From: Candidatus Peribacteria bacterium RIFCSPHIGHO2_01_FULL_51_35
GTDB lineage: Bacteria > Patescibacteriota > Gracilibacteria > Peribacterales > Peribacteraceae
Reading direction: 5' to 3'
Length of the DNA: 64,000 bases
NCBI GenBank assembly: GCA_001787535.1
Contig: MFXP01000004.1
Location: 112,652 to 176,651 of the forward strand
Shown: positions 39,551 to 47,856 of the stretch, piece by piece
How the letters are laid out: every line of letters begins with the position of its first letter
Position numbering within the stretch: the stretch's first letter is position 1
Notes under the pieces: generated by a model
Told to the model about the DNA's origin: nothing
The model's input: the letters and a program-made list of their open reading frames with translations, nothing else
The model's database searches: none
Made by a program: the position numbers and the translations under genes

Positions 39551-40981
39551 TTACCGAATCTTCTTCATTATAATCTCATTCACTTTTGTCGGGTTCGCTT
39601 GTCCCTTCGATTCCTTCATCACCCACCCCACGATTGCGCCAAGCGCGGCAGTCTTGCCTGCTTTGTAGGATTCGATTGCCTTCGGGTTCGCTGCGATTGC
39701 TTGGTCGACCAGTTTTTCCAGTGAACCCTCGTCGGAAATCTGTTTCATGCCTTTCGCTTCGATGATGCTCGATGCATTTTTTCCGGTTGTCACCATTTCC
39801 TCCAACACTTCTTTTCCTGCGTTACCGGAGATGGTTCCATCGGCAATGAAACCCATCAATTCCAGCATATCTTTTGCTTTCGGGCCCTCCTGCACGCTCT
39901 TTTCATGCACATTCAGGAATCCCAGCAGCTGTGTGAGCACCAAGCTGGAAGCGCGTTTGGCATCTTTGGTCTTTTTGTACACTGCGGAGAAGATCTCCGA
40001 GAGTTCGGGTTGATCGATCAATAAAGTTGCCTCTGCTTGGCTCAAACCGAGTGTCACATATTTTGCTTTCTGCTGCTGCGGCAGTTCCGGCAGTGATTTT
40101 CTGATCTCTTCCAAGAGTGCCGGTGCCATGGTGAGCGGCGGAATATCCGGTTCCGGGAAATAACGGTAGTCATCGGCAGTTTCTTTGGAGCGGAGCATCC
40201 GCGTTTTTCCTTCATCATCCATCCAGCCGACGGTGATGTCTCCTTTCATCGGTCCTTTTGTCTCTTCCCACAAGGTGCGCAGACGCTTTTCTTCGTAATC
40301 CAGTGCGCGCTCCAGTGCTTTGAACGAGTTCAAGTTCTTGATCTCACTGCGAGGGTTCAATTTCTTCGTTCCCACTTCGCGCAGGCTGATGCTGGCATCG
40401 AAACGCATCATTCCTTTGAACATATCCGCTTCGGATGCGTTCACGGCAACTAAGATACGGCGCAGTTCTTCCGCAAAGGCGACTGCTTCTTCCTTCGAAC
40501 GCAGATCCGGCTCTGTGACGATCTCCATGAGCGGCGTTCCTGCACGGTTGTAATCGCAGAGCGTTTTTGTACCGCGATGTGTGAGCTTTCCCGCATCATT
40601 TTCCATGTGCAAACGTGTGATGGCACAAACTTTCGGTCCCGTTCCGCCAACGAAATAGGAGACTTCTCCTTTGGAAGCCAACGGAAAATCATATTGAGAA
40701 ATCTGGAAACCTGCAGGCAGATCCGGATAAAAATAATGTTTCCGATCGAAATGACACTCAGGATTGATCGTACACTTGAGTGCGAGCGAGGCCTTCACTG
40801 CCTTTAAAATAGCTTCTTTGTTTGGCACGGGCAGCGTGCCCGGGTGTCCCATGCAGATGGGGCAGACTGTCACATTCGGCGGTTTCCCAAATGCATCGTT
40901 GTCGCATCCGCAGAACATCTTTGTGTTTGTGTTCATTTGGGCGTGGACTTCCAAACCGATAATTGCTTCCAATTGGGGCAC
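39551..40981 (-). CDS. gatB: Aspartyl/glutamyl-tRNA amidotransferase subunit B
   Basis: 476 residues. The kinase-like domain opens IIGLEVHAQMNTNTKMFCGC with the zinc-binding cysteines, continues through VCPICMGHPGTLPVPN and FDRKHYFYPDLPAGFQISQ, and the C-terminal YqeY-like tail ends GWVMKESKGQANPTKVNEII. GatB phosphorylates and amidates Glu-tRNA-Gln or Asp-tRNA-Asn with GatA and GatC, which are not in this window. GTG 40981 is the start. TAGGTT lies 4 bases before it. Confidence 0.96.
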   Translation of the reverse strand: MPQLEAIIGLEVHAQMNTNTKMFCGCDNDAFGKPPNVTVCPICMGHPGTLPVPNKEAILKAVKASLALKCTINPECHFDRKHYFYPDLPAGFQISQYDFPLASKGEVSYFVGGTGPKVCAITRLHMENDAGKLTHRGTKTLCDYNRAGTPLMEIVTEPDLRSKEEAVAFAEELRRILVAVNASEADMFKGMMRFDASISLREVGTKKLNPRSEIKNLNSFKALERALDYEEKRLRTLWEETKGPMKGDITVGWMDDEGKTRMLRSKETADDYRYFPEPDIPPLTMAPALLEEIRKSLPELPQQQKAKYVTLGLSQAEATLLIDQPELSEIFSAVYKKTKDAKRASSLVLTQLLGFLNVHEKSVQEGPKAKDMLELMGFIADGTISGNAGKEVLEEMVTTGKNASSIIEAKGMKQISDEGSLEKLVDQAIAANPKAIESYKAGKTAALGAIVGWVMKESKGQANPTKVNEIIMKKIR

Positions 40982-41037
40982 AGCGAACCTAGGCTACCTC
41001 TGTTTCACCCCTTCTGCCACAGGAGAAGAGAGGATGC

Positions 41038-41065
41038 TTGACATCGTTAAATAATGGTTTATGTT
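41038..41065 (+). promoter_or_regulatory. Promoter of the second ECF sigma gene
   Basis: Consensus TTGACA (41038-41043), 16 bases, TATGTT (41060-41065), 8 bases, ATG 41074. Confidence 0.6.
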
Positions 41066-41073
41066 ATACCACA

Positions 41074-41703
41074 ATGTTAAAACTCCAGGATCACTCTGAA
41101 GCGAATAACAGACAGGAGTCGGATGCGGAATTAGTGGAGCATTATAGGCAAAACGATGAAGAGGCATTTGCCATGTTGGTATCTCGTTATGAAAGTAAGA
41201 CTTTGCAATACATCCGCTTTCAGATAGGTGATCGCATGCTCGCGGAAGACATTATGCAAAAGAGTTGGGTAAAAGTGATTACGAAGGTTGATACTTTCAA
41301 TAACTCTTTGGTCTTTCGATCTTGGTTTTATACCATTGTGAACAATCAGATTAGAGATGCCATGCGAAGGAGAAGAGTGAAAAAAGCAGCTCTGTTTACC
41401 GATGGCGAAAGAAAAAGATCGAGCGTGGGTTTTCCAGAAGAGTTTTCCGTGGAGAGTTTCTTTGAAGGGCGCGAAGAAGATCCTTCTCTGTCTTTGGAAC
41501 GTAGCGAGCTGAAAAAGATTGTGCGGAAAAGGATTTCCCGATTATCTGAAGATGAAAGAACCCTGGTTCGATACATATACTTTGATGGATTAAAATATAG
41601 AGAAGCTGCAGAGCGTATGGATATTCCTATTGGCACTGTTAGAAGTCGACTGTACGCACTTCACGCGAAGCTCAGAGAAGTGCTTTTGCCCTATGCCGCA
41701 TAA
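41074..41703 (+). CDS. ECF-type sigma factor, orphan
   Basis: 209 residues. Region 2: DEEAFAMLVSRYESKTLQYI, AEDIMQKSWVKVI and FRSWFYTIVNNQIRDAMRRR. Region 4: RISRLSEDERTLVRYIYFDG followed by LKYREAAERMDIPIGTVRSR. The linker (about 110-145) is unusually acidic and basic in turn. No anti-sigma gene is adjacent, in contrast to the factor at 35823. Its codons look more AT-rich than the neighbours, which may point to transfer. The end overlaps def by 13 bases tail to tail. Confidence 0.9.
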   Translation: MLKLQDHSEANNRQESDAELVEHYRQNDEEAFAMLVSRYESKTLQYIRFQIGDRMLAEDIMQKSWVKVITKVDTFNNSLVFRSWFYTIVNNQIRDAMRRRRVKKAALFTDGERKRSSVGFPEEFSVESFFEGREEDPSLSLERSELKKIVRKRISRLSEDERTLVRYIYFDGLKYREAAERMDIPIGTVRSRLYALHAKLREVLLPYAA

Positions 41704-42134
41704 TCCACAATCAACACACCATCGAGATGATCTAATTCATGTTGGACGACTCTCGCGGAGAAATGCAAGAGTTGTCGTTCCTGTTTTTTTCCTTTTTCAT
41801 CGGTAAAGGTAATGACAATGTCGACGTGGCGGGGGACTTGCACCCAAATGCCGGGGAGACTGAGGCAGCCTTCCTGATCCACCTCTTTCTCCTTGCTCTT
41901 TTTGATGATCTTTGCATTGATGAGGGCAGTCAGTTTTCCCTCGATCATTGCGACGCAGATTCGTTGGGAAAGGCCGATCTGCGGAGCAGCCAAGCCGACG
42001 CCGTCCGCTTTCTTCATCGTCTCCACCATGTCTTTGATCAACTTCTTCACTTCTTTGGTCACCGCAGGAACATTCTTCGTTTTCTTTCGAAGAATCGGGT
42101 TATCTTCGCCCATGAGGATCGGCAAGACCGTCAC
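41691..42134 (-). CDS. def: Peptide deformylase
   Basis: 147 residues with the three deformylase motifs: GVGLAAPQIG, EGCLSLPG (zinc Cys) and QHELDHLDGVL (zinc histidines and catalytic Glu). It removes the formyl group from new proteins. GTG 42134 is supported by CATAAT 6 bases before it; this box overlaps the stop codon of the upstream exonuclease gene, so def has its own promoter as well as possible read-through. Confidence 0.96.
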   Translation of the reverse strand: MTVLPILMGEDNPILRKKTKNVPAVTKEVKKLIKDMVETMKKADGVGLAAPQIGLSQRICVAMIEGKLTALINAKIIKKSKEKEVDQEGCLSLPGIWVQVPRHVDIVITFTDEKGKKQERQLLHFSARVVQHELDHLDGVLIVDYAA

Positions 42135-42141
42135 GAGACTA

Positions 42142-42720
42142 TTATGCCACGAGTTGCCTCAAGCTCGCCTTTTTTCTCAGTTCATCCATGGAGCGGATGG
42201 AACCCGCTTCTATCATCTTCACGAGTGCTTGGGCTGTGACCGTGGCATCCGCCAATGCGCGGTGCCGATCGGCAGGAGCGCTCAGCGCAAAACGCTTGGC
42301 AAGCACATCCAAGTTATGGCGGAATTCCCGTGGATACAGCGCTTGGCTTAGGCGCATCGTGCAGCAGCACTCCGGGAGATCGACATAGCCCCAGCAGAAC
42401 TGTTTCTCCACTTCCAGGAATCCCATATCGAACTGGGCGTTATGGGCGAACAGGATCGACCCTTGGGCGAATGCCAAAAACTTGGGGAGCACGGTTTCGA
42501 TCTTGGGTGCCAGAGCCACTTCTTCATCCGAAATTTTGTGCACTTGCTTTGCTTCCCAAGGGATCTCCCTGTCCGGATTCACGAATGAGACGAATACCTT
42601 ATCCACCAATTGGCCTCCTTCCACGCGCACGCCTGCGATCTCTATGATGCGGTGCCCTCGCTTTGGATCCAGTCCCGTCGTTTCGAGGTCGAAGACGGTG
42701 ATGGGGGGCAAGAGCGACAC
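42142..42720 (-). CDS. DEDDh 3-5 exonuclease (DnaQ/PolC-like)
   Basis: 192 residues. The three exonuclease motifs are FDLETTGLDPKRGHRIIEI, AHNAQFDMGFL and HRALADATVT, with the catalytic Asp, Glu, Asp, His and Asp. It could be the proofreading subunit of DNA polymerase III or a separate exonuclease; the domain alone cannot tell. GTG 42720 follows TAGGCT by 8 bases. It is divergent from nth across a 119-base region with a 13-bp inverted repeat. Confidence 0.9.
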   Translation of the reverse strand: MSLLPPITVFDLETTGLDPKRGHRIIEIAGVRVEGGQLVDKVFVSFVNPDREIPWEAKQVHKISDEEVALAPKIETVLPKFLAFAQGSILFAHNAQFDMGFLEVEKQFCWGYVDLPECCCTMRLSQALYPREFRHNLDVLAKRFALSAPADRHRALADATVTAQALVKMIEAGSIRSMDELRKKASLRQLVA

Positions 42721-42756
42721 AGGTCGGAAGCCTAGCGCTATGATTTGATTCTACGA

Positions 42757-42833
42757 ATTGTTATATTGCGATATTGTTATATTGTTCATGTGCGTCTAGG
42801 AAATTTACCAGTTCCTCTTAGCAATATAACAAT
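42757..42833. repeat. 13-bp inverted repeat in the dnaQ-nth divergent region
   Basis: ATTGTTATATTGC (42757-42769) and its exact complement GCAATATAACAAT (42821-42833) flank 51 bases. The AT-rich arms overlap possible -10 boxes in both directions. It could be an operator or a loop element. Confidence 0.7.
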
Positions 42834-42839
42834 ATAGCA

Positions 42840-43538
42840 ATGCTTCAGAAAATTTCCGTCCCCATGGTTCTTCGGGCATTGGAAAAATTATACGATCCAC
42901 CCAAGACATTCCTGCACTGGCGCACGCCGCTGGATTTGCTCGTGGCCACCACTTTGTCTGCGCAGTGCACCGATGTGCGGGTGAACATCGTCACGAAAAC
43001 GCTCTATAAGAAATATCAGAAGCCCGAGGATTATCTTCGTGTATCGAGGCAGGAATTGGAGCAAGACATTCATTCCTGTGGGACGTACCACATGAAGGCG
43101 AAACATATTCAGGAACTGTGTGGACTTCTAATTGAACATCACAAAGGGCAGGTGCCGGATTCCATGGAGGAACTGATCACGTTGCCTGGTGTCGGCAGAA
43201 AAACTGCATCCATTATTCTGCATGTCGTGTTCGATAAAGCCGAGGGCATCGCCGTGGATACGCATGTCCTCCGTGTTGCACAAAGATTGGGACTCACGAA
43301 ACATGCCACACCCCGGCAGATCGAACTCGATCTGATGGCACGGACGCCGAAGAAACACTGGAATCGGATCAATACGCTCCTCATCAGCCATGGCAGAGCC
43401 GTGTGCACGGCACGCAACAGACGGTGCCAAATGTGCGTCTTCCAAAAGCGATGTCCTTCCTCTGTAACGCGAGGAAAGCCCGATTTGGCGCGAAAATCCG
43501 GCGAGCCCTTGCCTCGGAAGCGAACTTTGCTAGGATGA
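42840..43538 (+). CDS. nth: Endonuclease III (DNA glycosylase/AP lyase)
   Basis: 232 residues. The helix-hairpin-helix LPGVGRKTASIIL holds catalytic Lys, VDTHVLRVAQRLG holds the catalytic Asp, and the [4Fe-4S] cluster motif is C-x6-C-x2-C-x5-C in CTARNRRCQMCVFQKRC. It removes oxidised pyrimidines and nicks the abasic site. The basic tail of about 25 residues after the cluster is an extension. No Shine-Dalgarno sequence is seen. Confidence 0.95.
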   Translation: MLQKISVPMVLRALEKLYDPPKTFLHWRTPLDLLVATTLSAQCTDVRVNIVTKTLYKKYQKPEDYLRVSRQELEQDIHSCGTYHMKAKHIQELCGLLIEHHKGQVPDSMEELITLPGVGRKTASIILHVVFDKAEGIAVDTHVLRVAQRLGLTKHATPRQIELDLMARTPKKHWNRINTLLISHGRAVCTARNRRCQMCVFQKRCPSSVTRGKPDLARKSGEPLPRKRTLLG

Positions 43539-43566
43539 ACTCCTTTATTTCTCCTAACCCATATTT

Positions 43567-43755
43567 ATGAAGAAAATCTTCGCACTGCTCGCACTACCAC
43601 TCCTTCTTGTTGCCTGCAAAGCAAACCTTCTCGACGGCGCTGCCGATGAAACGGTTCCTGCCGAGGGAGAAGTGATGGAAGACGATGCTGCCGCAACGGA
43701 TGAGGCTGCCATGGAAGTGGACGCCGAGGTCGAGGCCGAGGCTGCTGCTCAATAA
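43567..43755 (+). CDS. Small acidic lipoprotein
   Basis: 62 residues: a signal peptide with lipobox LLVAC (Cys17) and then a very acidic Ala/Glu/Asp tail with no aromatic residue. It would be a membrane-anchored, disordered acidic peptide on the outside. The function is unknown; it might bind cations. It starts 28 bases after nth. Confidence 0.7.
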   Translation: MKKIFALLALPLLLVACKANLLDGAADETVPAEGEVMEDDAAATDEAAMEVDAEVEAEAAAQ

Positions 43756-44181
43756 TTTGCCTTCAACGAAGCGGTGGCTCCGAAAGGGCTGCCGCTTTTT
43801 TTGATATTTTCATCATGACATACCGCAGAGCACCCCTCCTGGGGTGCGATTAGTTGAAGGTTTCCACCTTTGTCCGGCGATGTTCCAAGCTCGTAACTTC
43901 TGCCCTTGAAGGTATCCACTTTCTTTTGGCGCAAAAGAAAGTGGAGAAAGAAAACATGCCGCTGTGAAAAATTTCCTGCGCAACAATGGCTCGCTGCGCT
44001 AAAAACGCGAACTCGTCCGCCTGTGGGCGGACTCAAACAGCGCGTTTTTTTTAACGCTCCGCTCCGCCAAGTTGCGCGACGGAAATTTTTCAAGGCGGCG
44101 ATTCTCATCATTCTTGCCTACATGGCGCGCCACCCCTCCCACTTCATCGTAGTGTAAGTTTTTGAGGTACAATGCTGATGA
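43756..44181. other. 426-base gap with a composite repeat, no gene
   Basis: No coding sequence is supported. A hairpin and T-run near 43785-43802 could terminate the lipoprotein gene. Most of the rest is the composite element described at 43861-44139. TACAAT (44168-44173) at the right end is the -10 box of dipZ. Confidence 0.6.
43861..44139. repeat. Composite dispersed element, copy A
   Basis: It begins TTTCCACCTTTGTCCGGCGA (43861-43880) and ends TGGCGCGCCACCCCTCC (44123-44139). The same two ends bound copy B at 50435-50623, but the interior differs. Inside copy A, CCACTTTCTTTT faces AAAAGAAAGTGG around 43917-43943, and CGCGTTTTTTTTAACGC may be a terminator. Confidence 0.8.
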
Positions 44182-45996
44182 ATGACATTATTCCTGACAC
44201 TGTTCGTTGCAGGGCTCCTGACGATTTTGCTGCCCTGTATTTTGCCGCTGATTCCCATCGTGCTGGGGGTCAGCATTGCCGATAAAAATCCCTGGAGGCC
44301 GCTCGCGACGATCCTGGGGATGCTTGTGAGCTTCGTCGGTTTCACGTTTTTGCTGTTCGTCGTCCTTAGCCAATTCGTCACGCTTGCGGACTACATTCGC
44401 GTCACAACGTACTACATTCTGTTTCTCTTCGGTCTGGGATTTGTCACACAAAATCGATACGCACAACTTATTGGCGCCATCCTCGGTGCGGTGTTTTTCT
44501 ATGACGGTTGGATTGCAATTCTCATTGCACAGACATTCGGAGCCATTGCGATGGAGTTGGGCGGGAAAATAGCGACGAAAATCCAGCAATTCGGTACCAA
44601 TGTGCAGCAAAAAGCTGTTGGAGAATTCGGCTCCGACACGCCCGTCACGGCGTTCATTATCGGACTGACGCTCGGGCTTGTTTGGGTGCCCTGCGCCGGT
44701 CCCGCACTCGGCTTTGCCTTTACCCTGGTGCGGGAGGAGCCGGGGCTGCGTGCAGCCGCTGCATTGGCTTCCTATGGGCTGGGAACGGCGTTGCCACTCC
44801 TCTTGGTGGGATATGGCGGACAAGCTGCCGTGCACTCCGTACGGGCTTTAGCCAAGTACACGGGGCTCGTAAAACAGATCGCAGGCGGATTGCTGATTCT
44901 CACATCACTGGGGCTGCAATCTCGATTCTTCGAGCAGGCGCAGATCTGGCTCCTCGAAAATACCAATTTCGGCGATCTTGGCACGCGCATCGAAGAACGA
45001 TTATTCGAACGCGATATGTATGATGCCATCGAAGAGGAAATGGGGGATAATGCCGATACCATGAAGCTGCCCAAGCTCACGCGCGCACCGGAATTCGCCG
45101 GACTCGGACCATGGCATAATGCTGATCCTTTCACGTTGGCCTCGCTCAAAGGCAAAGTCGTCCTTGTCGATTTCTGGACGTACAGCTGCATCAACTGCAT
45201 CCGTACGCTGCCGTATATTCAGGGGTACTGGGACAAATTCAAAGATACGGATAAATTTGTATTGATTGGCGTGCATGCGCCGGAGTTCGTGTTCGAGAAG
45301 AGCGAGAAAAACGTCGCCGATGCCATCGAGCGACACAAGCTCACCTATCCCGTGGCGCAGGACAATGATTTTAAAACCTGGCGCGCCTTTGCAAACCGTT
45401 ACTGGCCTGCAAAATACTTGATCGATGCAGAGGGCTACATCCGCTACACGCATTTTGGAGAAGGGGACTACGAGGAGACGGATGCGGCGATTGCGATTTT
45501 GTTGGAAGAGATCGGCGTAACGGTGAAGGAGACCGATGAAACCAAGGAGACCAAGGATGCAGAGGTGAAGGGCAGGAAAGAGGTAACGCCGGAGACGTAC
45601 TTGGGTTCACGCAGCTGGCCGGCGCTGGGGAATGCAGTGGGCAATCCTACAGACGAATCGGTGACATATACAGCCCCGGACTCTTTGGCGCTCCACAAAT
45701 ATTACTTGGAGGGCGTGTGGAACCTCGTGGATGAAGAGCGACAAGTGTTAGAAAGCGATACGGGCGCAATCCGCATGAAATTCAAAGCAGGCGAAATCAA
45801 CCTTGTCCTTGGCATGGACAATCCCGCCGTGACGCCGCGCGTGGCCATCACGGTCGATGGCAAGAAAACGAAAGAATTCGATGTCGATCATCACGATCTG
45901 TATCAACTTTTCAAAGGAGAGTATGGCGAACATGAGATCACGATTGCGATTCAAGGCAAAGGACTGGCGGGGTATGCGTTTACGTTCGGAGGCTAA
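44182..45996 (+). CDS. dipZ: DipZ-like CcdA-thioredoxin fusion
   Basis: 604 residues. A CcdA/DsbD-type membrane domain (1-250) with paired cysteines in LLPCILPLIP (Cys19) and VWVPCAGPALG (Cys171) is followed by a TlpA-like thioredoxin domain with WTYSCINC (Cys336, Cys339), the hallmark of DipZ, and a C-terminal carbohydrate-binding-like beta domain that starts PETYLGSRSW and ends YAFTFGG. It carries electrons across the membrane to reduce exported disulfides. TACAAT lies 8 bases before the ATG. A charged linker (KETDETKETKD) near residue 450 is low complexity. A 3-prime relic of a second copy lies at 46491. Confidence 0.92.
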   Translation: MTLFLTLFVAGLLTILLPCILPLIPIVLGVSIADKNPWRPLATILGMLVSFVGFTFLLFVVLSQFVTLADYIRVTTYYILFLFGLGFVTQNRYAQLIGAILGAVFFYDGWIAILIAQTFGAIAMELGGKIATKIQQFGTNVQQKAVGEFGSDTPVTAFIIGLTLGLVWVPCAGPALGFAFTLVREEPGLRAAAALASYGLGTALPLLLVGYGGQAAVHSVRALAKYTGLVKQIAGGLLILTSLGLQSRFFEQAQIWLLENTNFGDLGTRIEERLFERDMYDAIEEEMGDNADTMKLPKLTRAPEFAGLGPWHNADPFTLASLKGKVVLVDFWTYSCINCIRTLPYIQGYWDKFKDTDKFVLIGVHAPEFVFEKSEKNVADAIERHKLTYPVAQDNDFKTWRAFANRYWPAKYLIDAEGYIRYTHFGEGDYEETDAAIAILLEEIGVTVKETDETKETKDAEVKGRKEVTPETYLGSRSWPALGNAVGNPTDESVTYTAPDSLALHKYYLEGVWNLVDEERQVLESDTGAIRMKFKAGEINLVLGMDNPAVTPRVAITVDGKKTKEFDVDHHDLYQLFKGEYGEHEITIAIQGKGLAGYAFTFGG

Positions 45997-46415
45997 GCCG
46001 ACTTGGTGTCTGTTGGGCTTTCAAGAAGTCTGCGGAGCAGATCTGCGGTTATGGAATTTATTTCCAACAGTTGTCTCAGTAATTCGCGATGTTCCTGAAG
46101 ATTGTCCCGACCTGGCAACTGTTTCACATCTTTCAGAAAAAAGAGGCCAGCCCTCGCGAGGGATGCAAGCCAATTTGCATATCGCGGATTATCAGTCGCA
46201 GTGACGGCGTGGATTCCGTACGTTCTTTTGTTCTCTATTTTCTCCCATCTTCTTTTCAATGGTGCTCCCTGACTGCGCCTTTCATATAATTCTGTAAAAA
46301 ATGCGTGAGCGTCGCTCTCCATTCCTGCAATGGTGTGCATATTGAGATTGATGTACTGATATTCTTTCTGCTCTTCGCCTGATGCAGAAGGAGTGCCGGT
46401 AGATTCATTCGACAT
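45993..46415 (-). CDS. Hypothetical protein between dipZ and its relic
   Basis: 140 residues, helical, cytoplasmic, not recognised. The N-terminal 20 residues are Ser/Glu-rich. Its end overlaps the dipZ stop by 4 bases. It lies between identical 23-base copies of the dipZ 3-prime end (45967-45989 and 46497-46519), which suggests that it came in as cargo by recombination. Confidence 0.5.
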   Translation of the reverse strand: MSNESTGTPSASGEEQKEYQYINLNMHTIAGMESDAHAFFTELYERRSQGAPLKRRWEKIENKRTYGIHAVTATDNPRYANWLASLARAGLFFLKDVKQLPGRDNLQEHRELLRQLLEINSITADLLRRLLESPTDTKSA

Positions 46416-46490
46416 ATTTGAATTGTTTTCCCAATGAGTATTCTTGTCAAGTCATCCAATTTGCCCTTCTTTCTGCGTGTGCGAAGGAAC

Positions 46491-46526
46491 GGATTTGCGG
46501 GGTATGCGTTTACGTTCGGGCAGTAA
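46491..46526 (+). pseudogene. 3-prime relic of a second dipZ
   Basis: The codons before TAA (46524-46526) read GFAGYAFTFGQ; dipZ ends GLAGYAFTFGG. A run of 23 bases is identical to dipZ (46497-46519 against 45967-45989). Nothing upstream continues the match. Confidence 0.7.
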
Positions 46527-46606
46527 TCGACCGGAAGCACTATGTATGAGCCAATTTCCAAAAGAGCCGTCCCCGGAACAGCTCTTCGGATTCGTGGTGG
46601 CAAGTA

Positions 46607-47791
46607 TTAACCATATGCAACAACGCCATGTTCGTGCGTGTCCAAACCTTCATCTTCGGCAGTGCCGTGGACACGCAGTCCCATGGTCATCCTCAGTCCC
46701 AGGAAGAGCAAAAGGGACGTGCCTGCCGTCCAACCGGCAATGGCGCTGATGCCGATGAACTGCGTGAGCATGTCGCCACCCGTTGAGAAGATGCCAACGG
46801 CAAGCACTCCCCATATCCCGGCAAAGCCGTGCACGGGCACTGCTCCCACAGGGTCATCGATTTTCAATCTCCAAAGAACCGTGACGCCGGCATACATTAC
46901 AAGGGAGCCGACAGCGCCGATGGCAATTGCCTCCAAAGGAGTTACGGTAGCGCATCCTGCTGTAATGGCGACCAGGCCTGCCAGGGCACCGTTTAAGAGC
47001 ATTCCGACATTTGGTTTCTTCAGCTGCGCCCAGGACAGGAACATCGCGGTAAGAGCCCCGATGGCGGCTGCGAGATTTGTGTTCACCGCAATCAGGGAGA
47101 TGGCATTCGCATTCTCCATGCCGGCTGCCGCCACTTGCGAACCGGGATTGAAGCCGAACCATCCGAACCAAAGGATAAAGACGCCGAGTCCGGCAATCGT
47201 CACGTTGTGCCCTCGATGAATTTTAGAATTCGGATTGAATGCGCCATTCCTTTTTCCAAGGACGATGGTTCCCATAAGTCCGGCAATGCCGCCGACCGTA
47301 TGGACAACGCCCGAACCCGCAAAATCCATGAAGCCCAGTTCACTCAGCCACCCGCCGCCCCATGCCCAGTGCCCAACGATGGGGTAGATCAAGGCCGTCA
47401 TGAAGAGTGAGATGACGAGGTATGCGGAAAACTTCGTGCGCTCCGCCATGGCACCCGAGAGAATTGTCGCGGCAGTTCCTGCGAACACCGTTTGGAACAG
47501 GAAGAAAGCCATGGGAGGGAGGCTTGGATGCGTTGTGCCTTGCAGGAAGAAATCCGTGAATCCCATGAAACCGTTGCCCGTGCCGAACATCAGCGCGTAA
47601 CCGACGGCAAAGAATGCGAGCGAGGCGATGAGGAAGTCCGAGAAGTTTTTCATGAGGATGTTCACGGCATTTTTGGATTGCGTGAAGCCCGCTTCCACCA
47701 GGGCGAACCCTGCCTGCATGAAGAAGACGAGGAACGACGAGAGGAGCACCCAAATGGTGTCGATGGAATAGATGAGTTCGGAGAGTTCCAT
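46607..47791 (-). CDS. amt: Ammonium transporter
   Basis: 394 residues from ATG 47791, about eleven membrane helices. The family blocks GFALVEAGFTQSKN, DFAGSGVVHTVGGIAGL and the pore histidine regions VHTVGG and VPVHGFAGIWG are present. Amt channels conduct ammonium into the cell. It lies downstream of glnA with a GTAG palindrome between, and both probably respond to nitrogen supply. The frame extends upstream into that palindrome (giving SGRSRSSATD), so the shorter start is chosen. No GlnK gene is next to it. Confidence 0.95.
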   Translation of the reverse strand: MELSELIYSIDTIWVLLSSFLVFFMQAGFALVEAGFTQSKNAVNILMKNFSDFLIASLAFFAVGYALMFGTGNGFMGFTDFFLQGTTHPSLPPMAFFLFQTVFAGTAATILSGAMAERTKFSAYLVISLFMTALIYPIVGHWAWGGGWLSELGFMDFAGSGVVHTVGGIAGLMGTIVLGKRNGAFNPNSKIHRGHNVTIAGLGVFILWFGWFGFNPGSQVAAAGMENANAISLIAVNTNLAAAIGALTAMFLSWAQLKKPNVGMLLNGALAGLVAITAGCATVTPLEAIAIGAVGSLVMYAGVTVLWRLKIDDPVGAVPVHGFAGIWGVLAVGIFSTGGDMLTQFIGISAIAGWTAGTSLLLFLGLRMTMGLRVHGTAEDEGLDTHEHGVVAYG

Positions 47792-47817
47792 GGGAAGGAG
47801 GGAAATGGGGAAAAAAT

Positions 47818-47849
47818 CCGTAGCGGAAGATCGCGATCTTCCGCTACGG
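47818..47849. repeat. GTAG-ended palindrome between glnA and amt
   Basis: A 32-base perfect palindrome with arm CCGTAGCGGAAGATCG, the same core as at 24068-24097. It begins 7 bases after the glnA stop and may limit read-through into amt. Confidence 0.88.
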
Positions 47850-47856
47850 TGATTGA

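Noticed and set aside
46549-46749. A short plus-strand frame starting MSQFPKEPSPEQLF after the dipZ relic.
   Set aside because: Two thirds of it is antisense to amt and turns Cys/Arg-rich there; at most the first 19 codons could be a gene fragment, but no homologue is visible.
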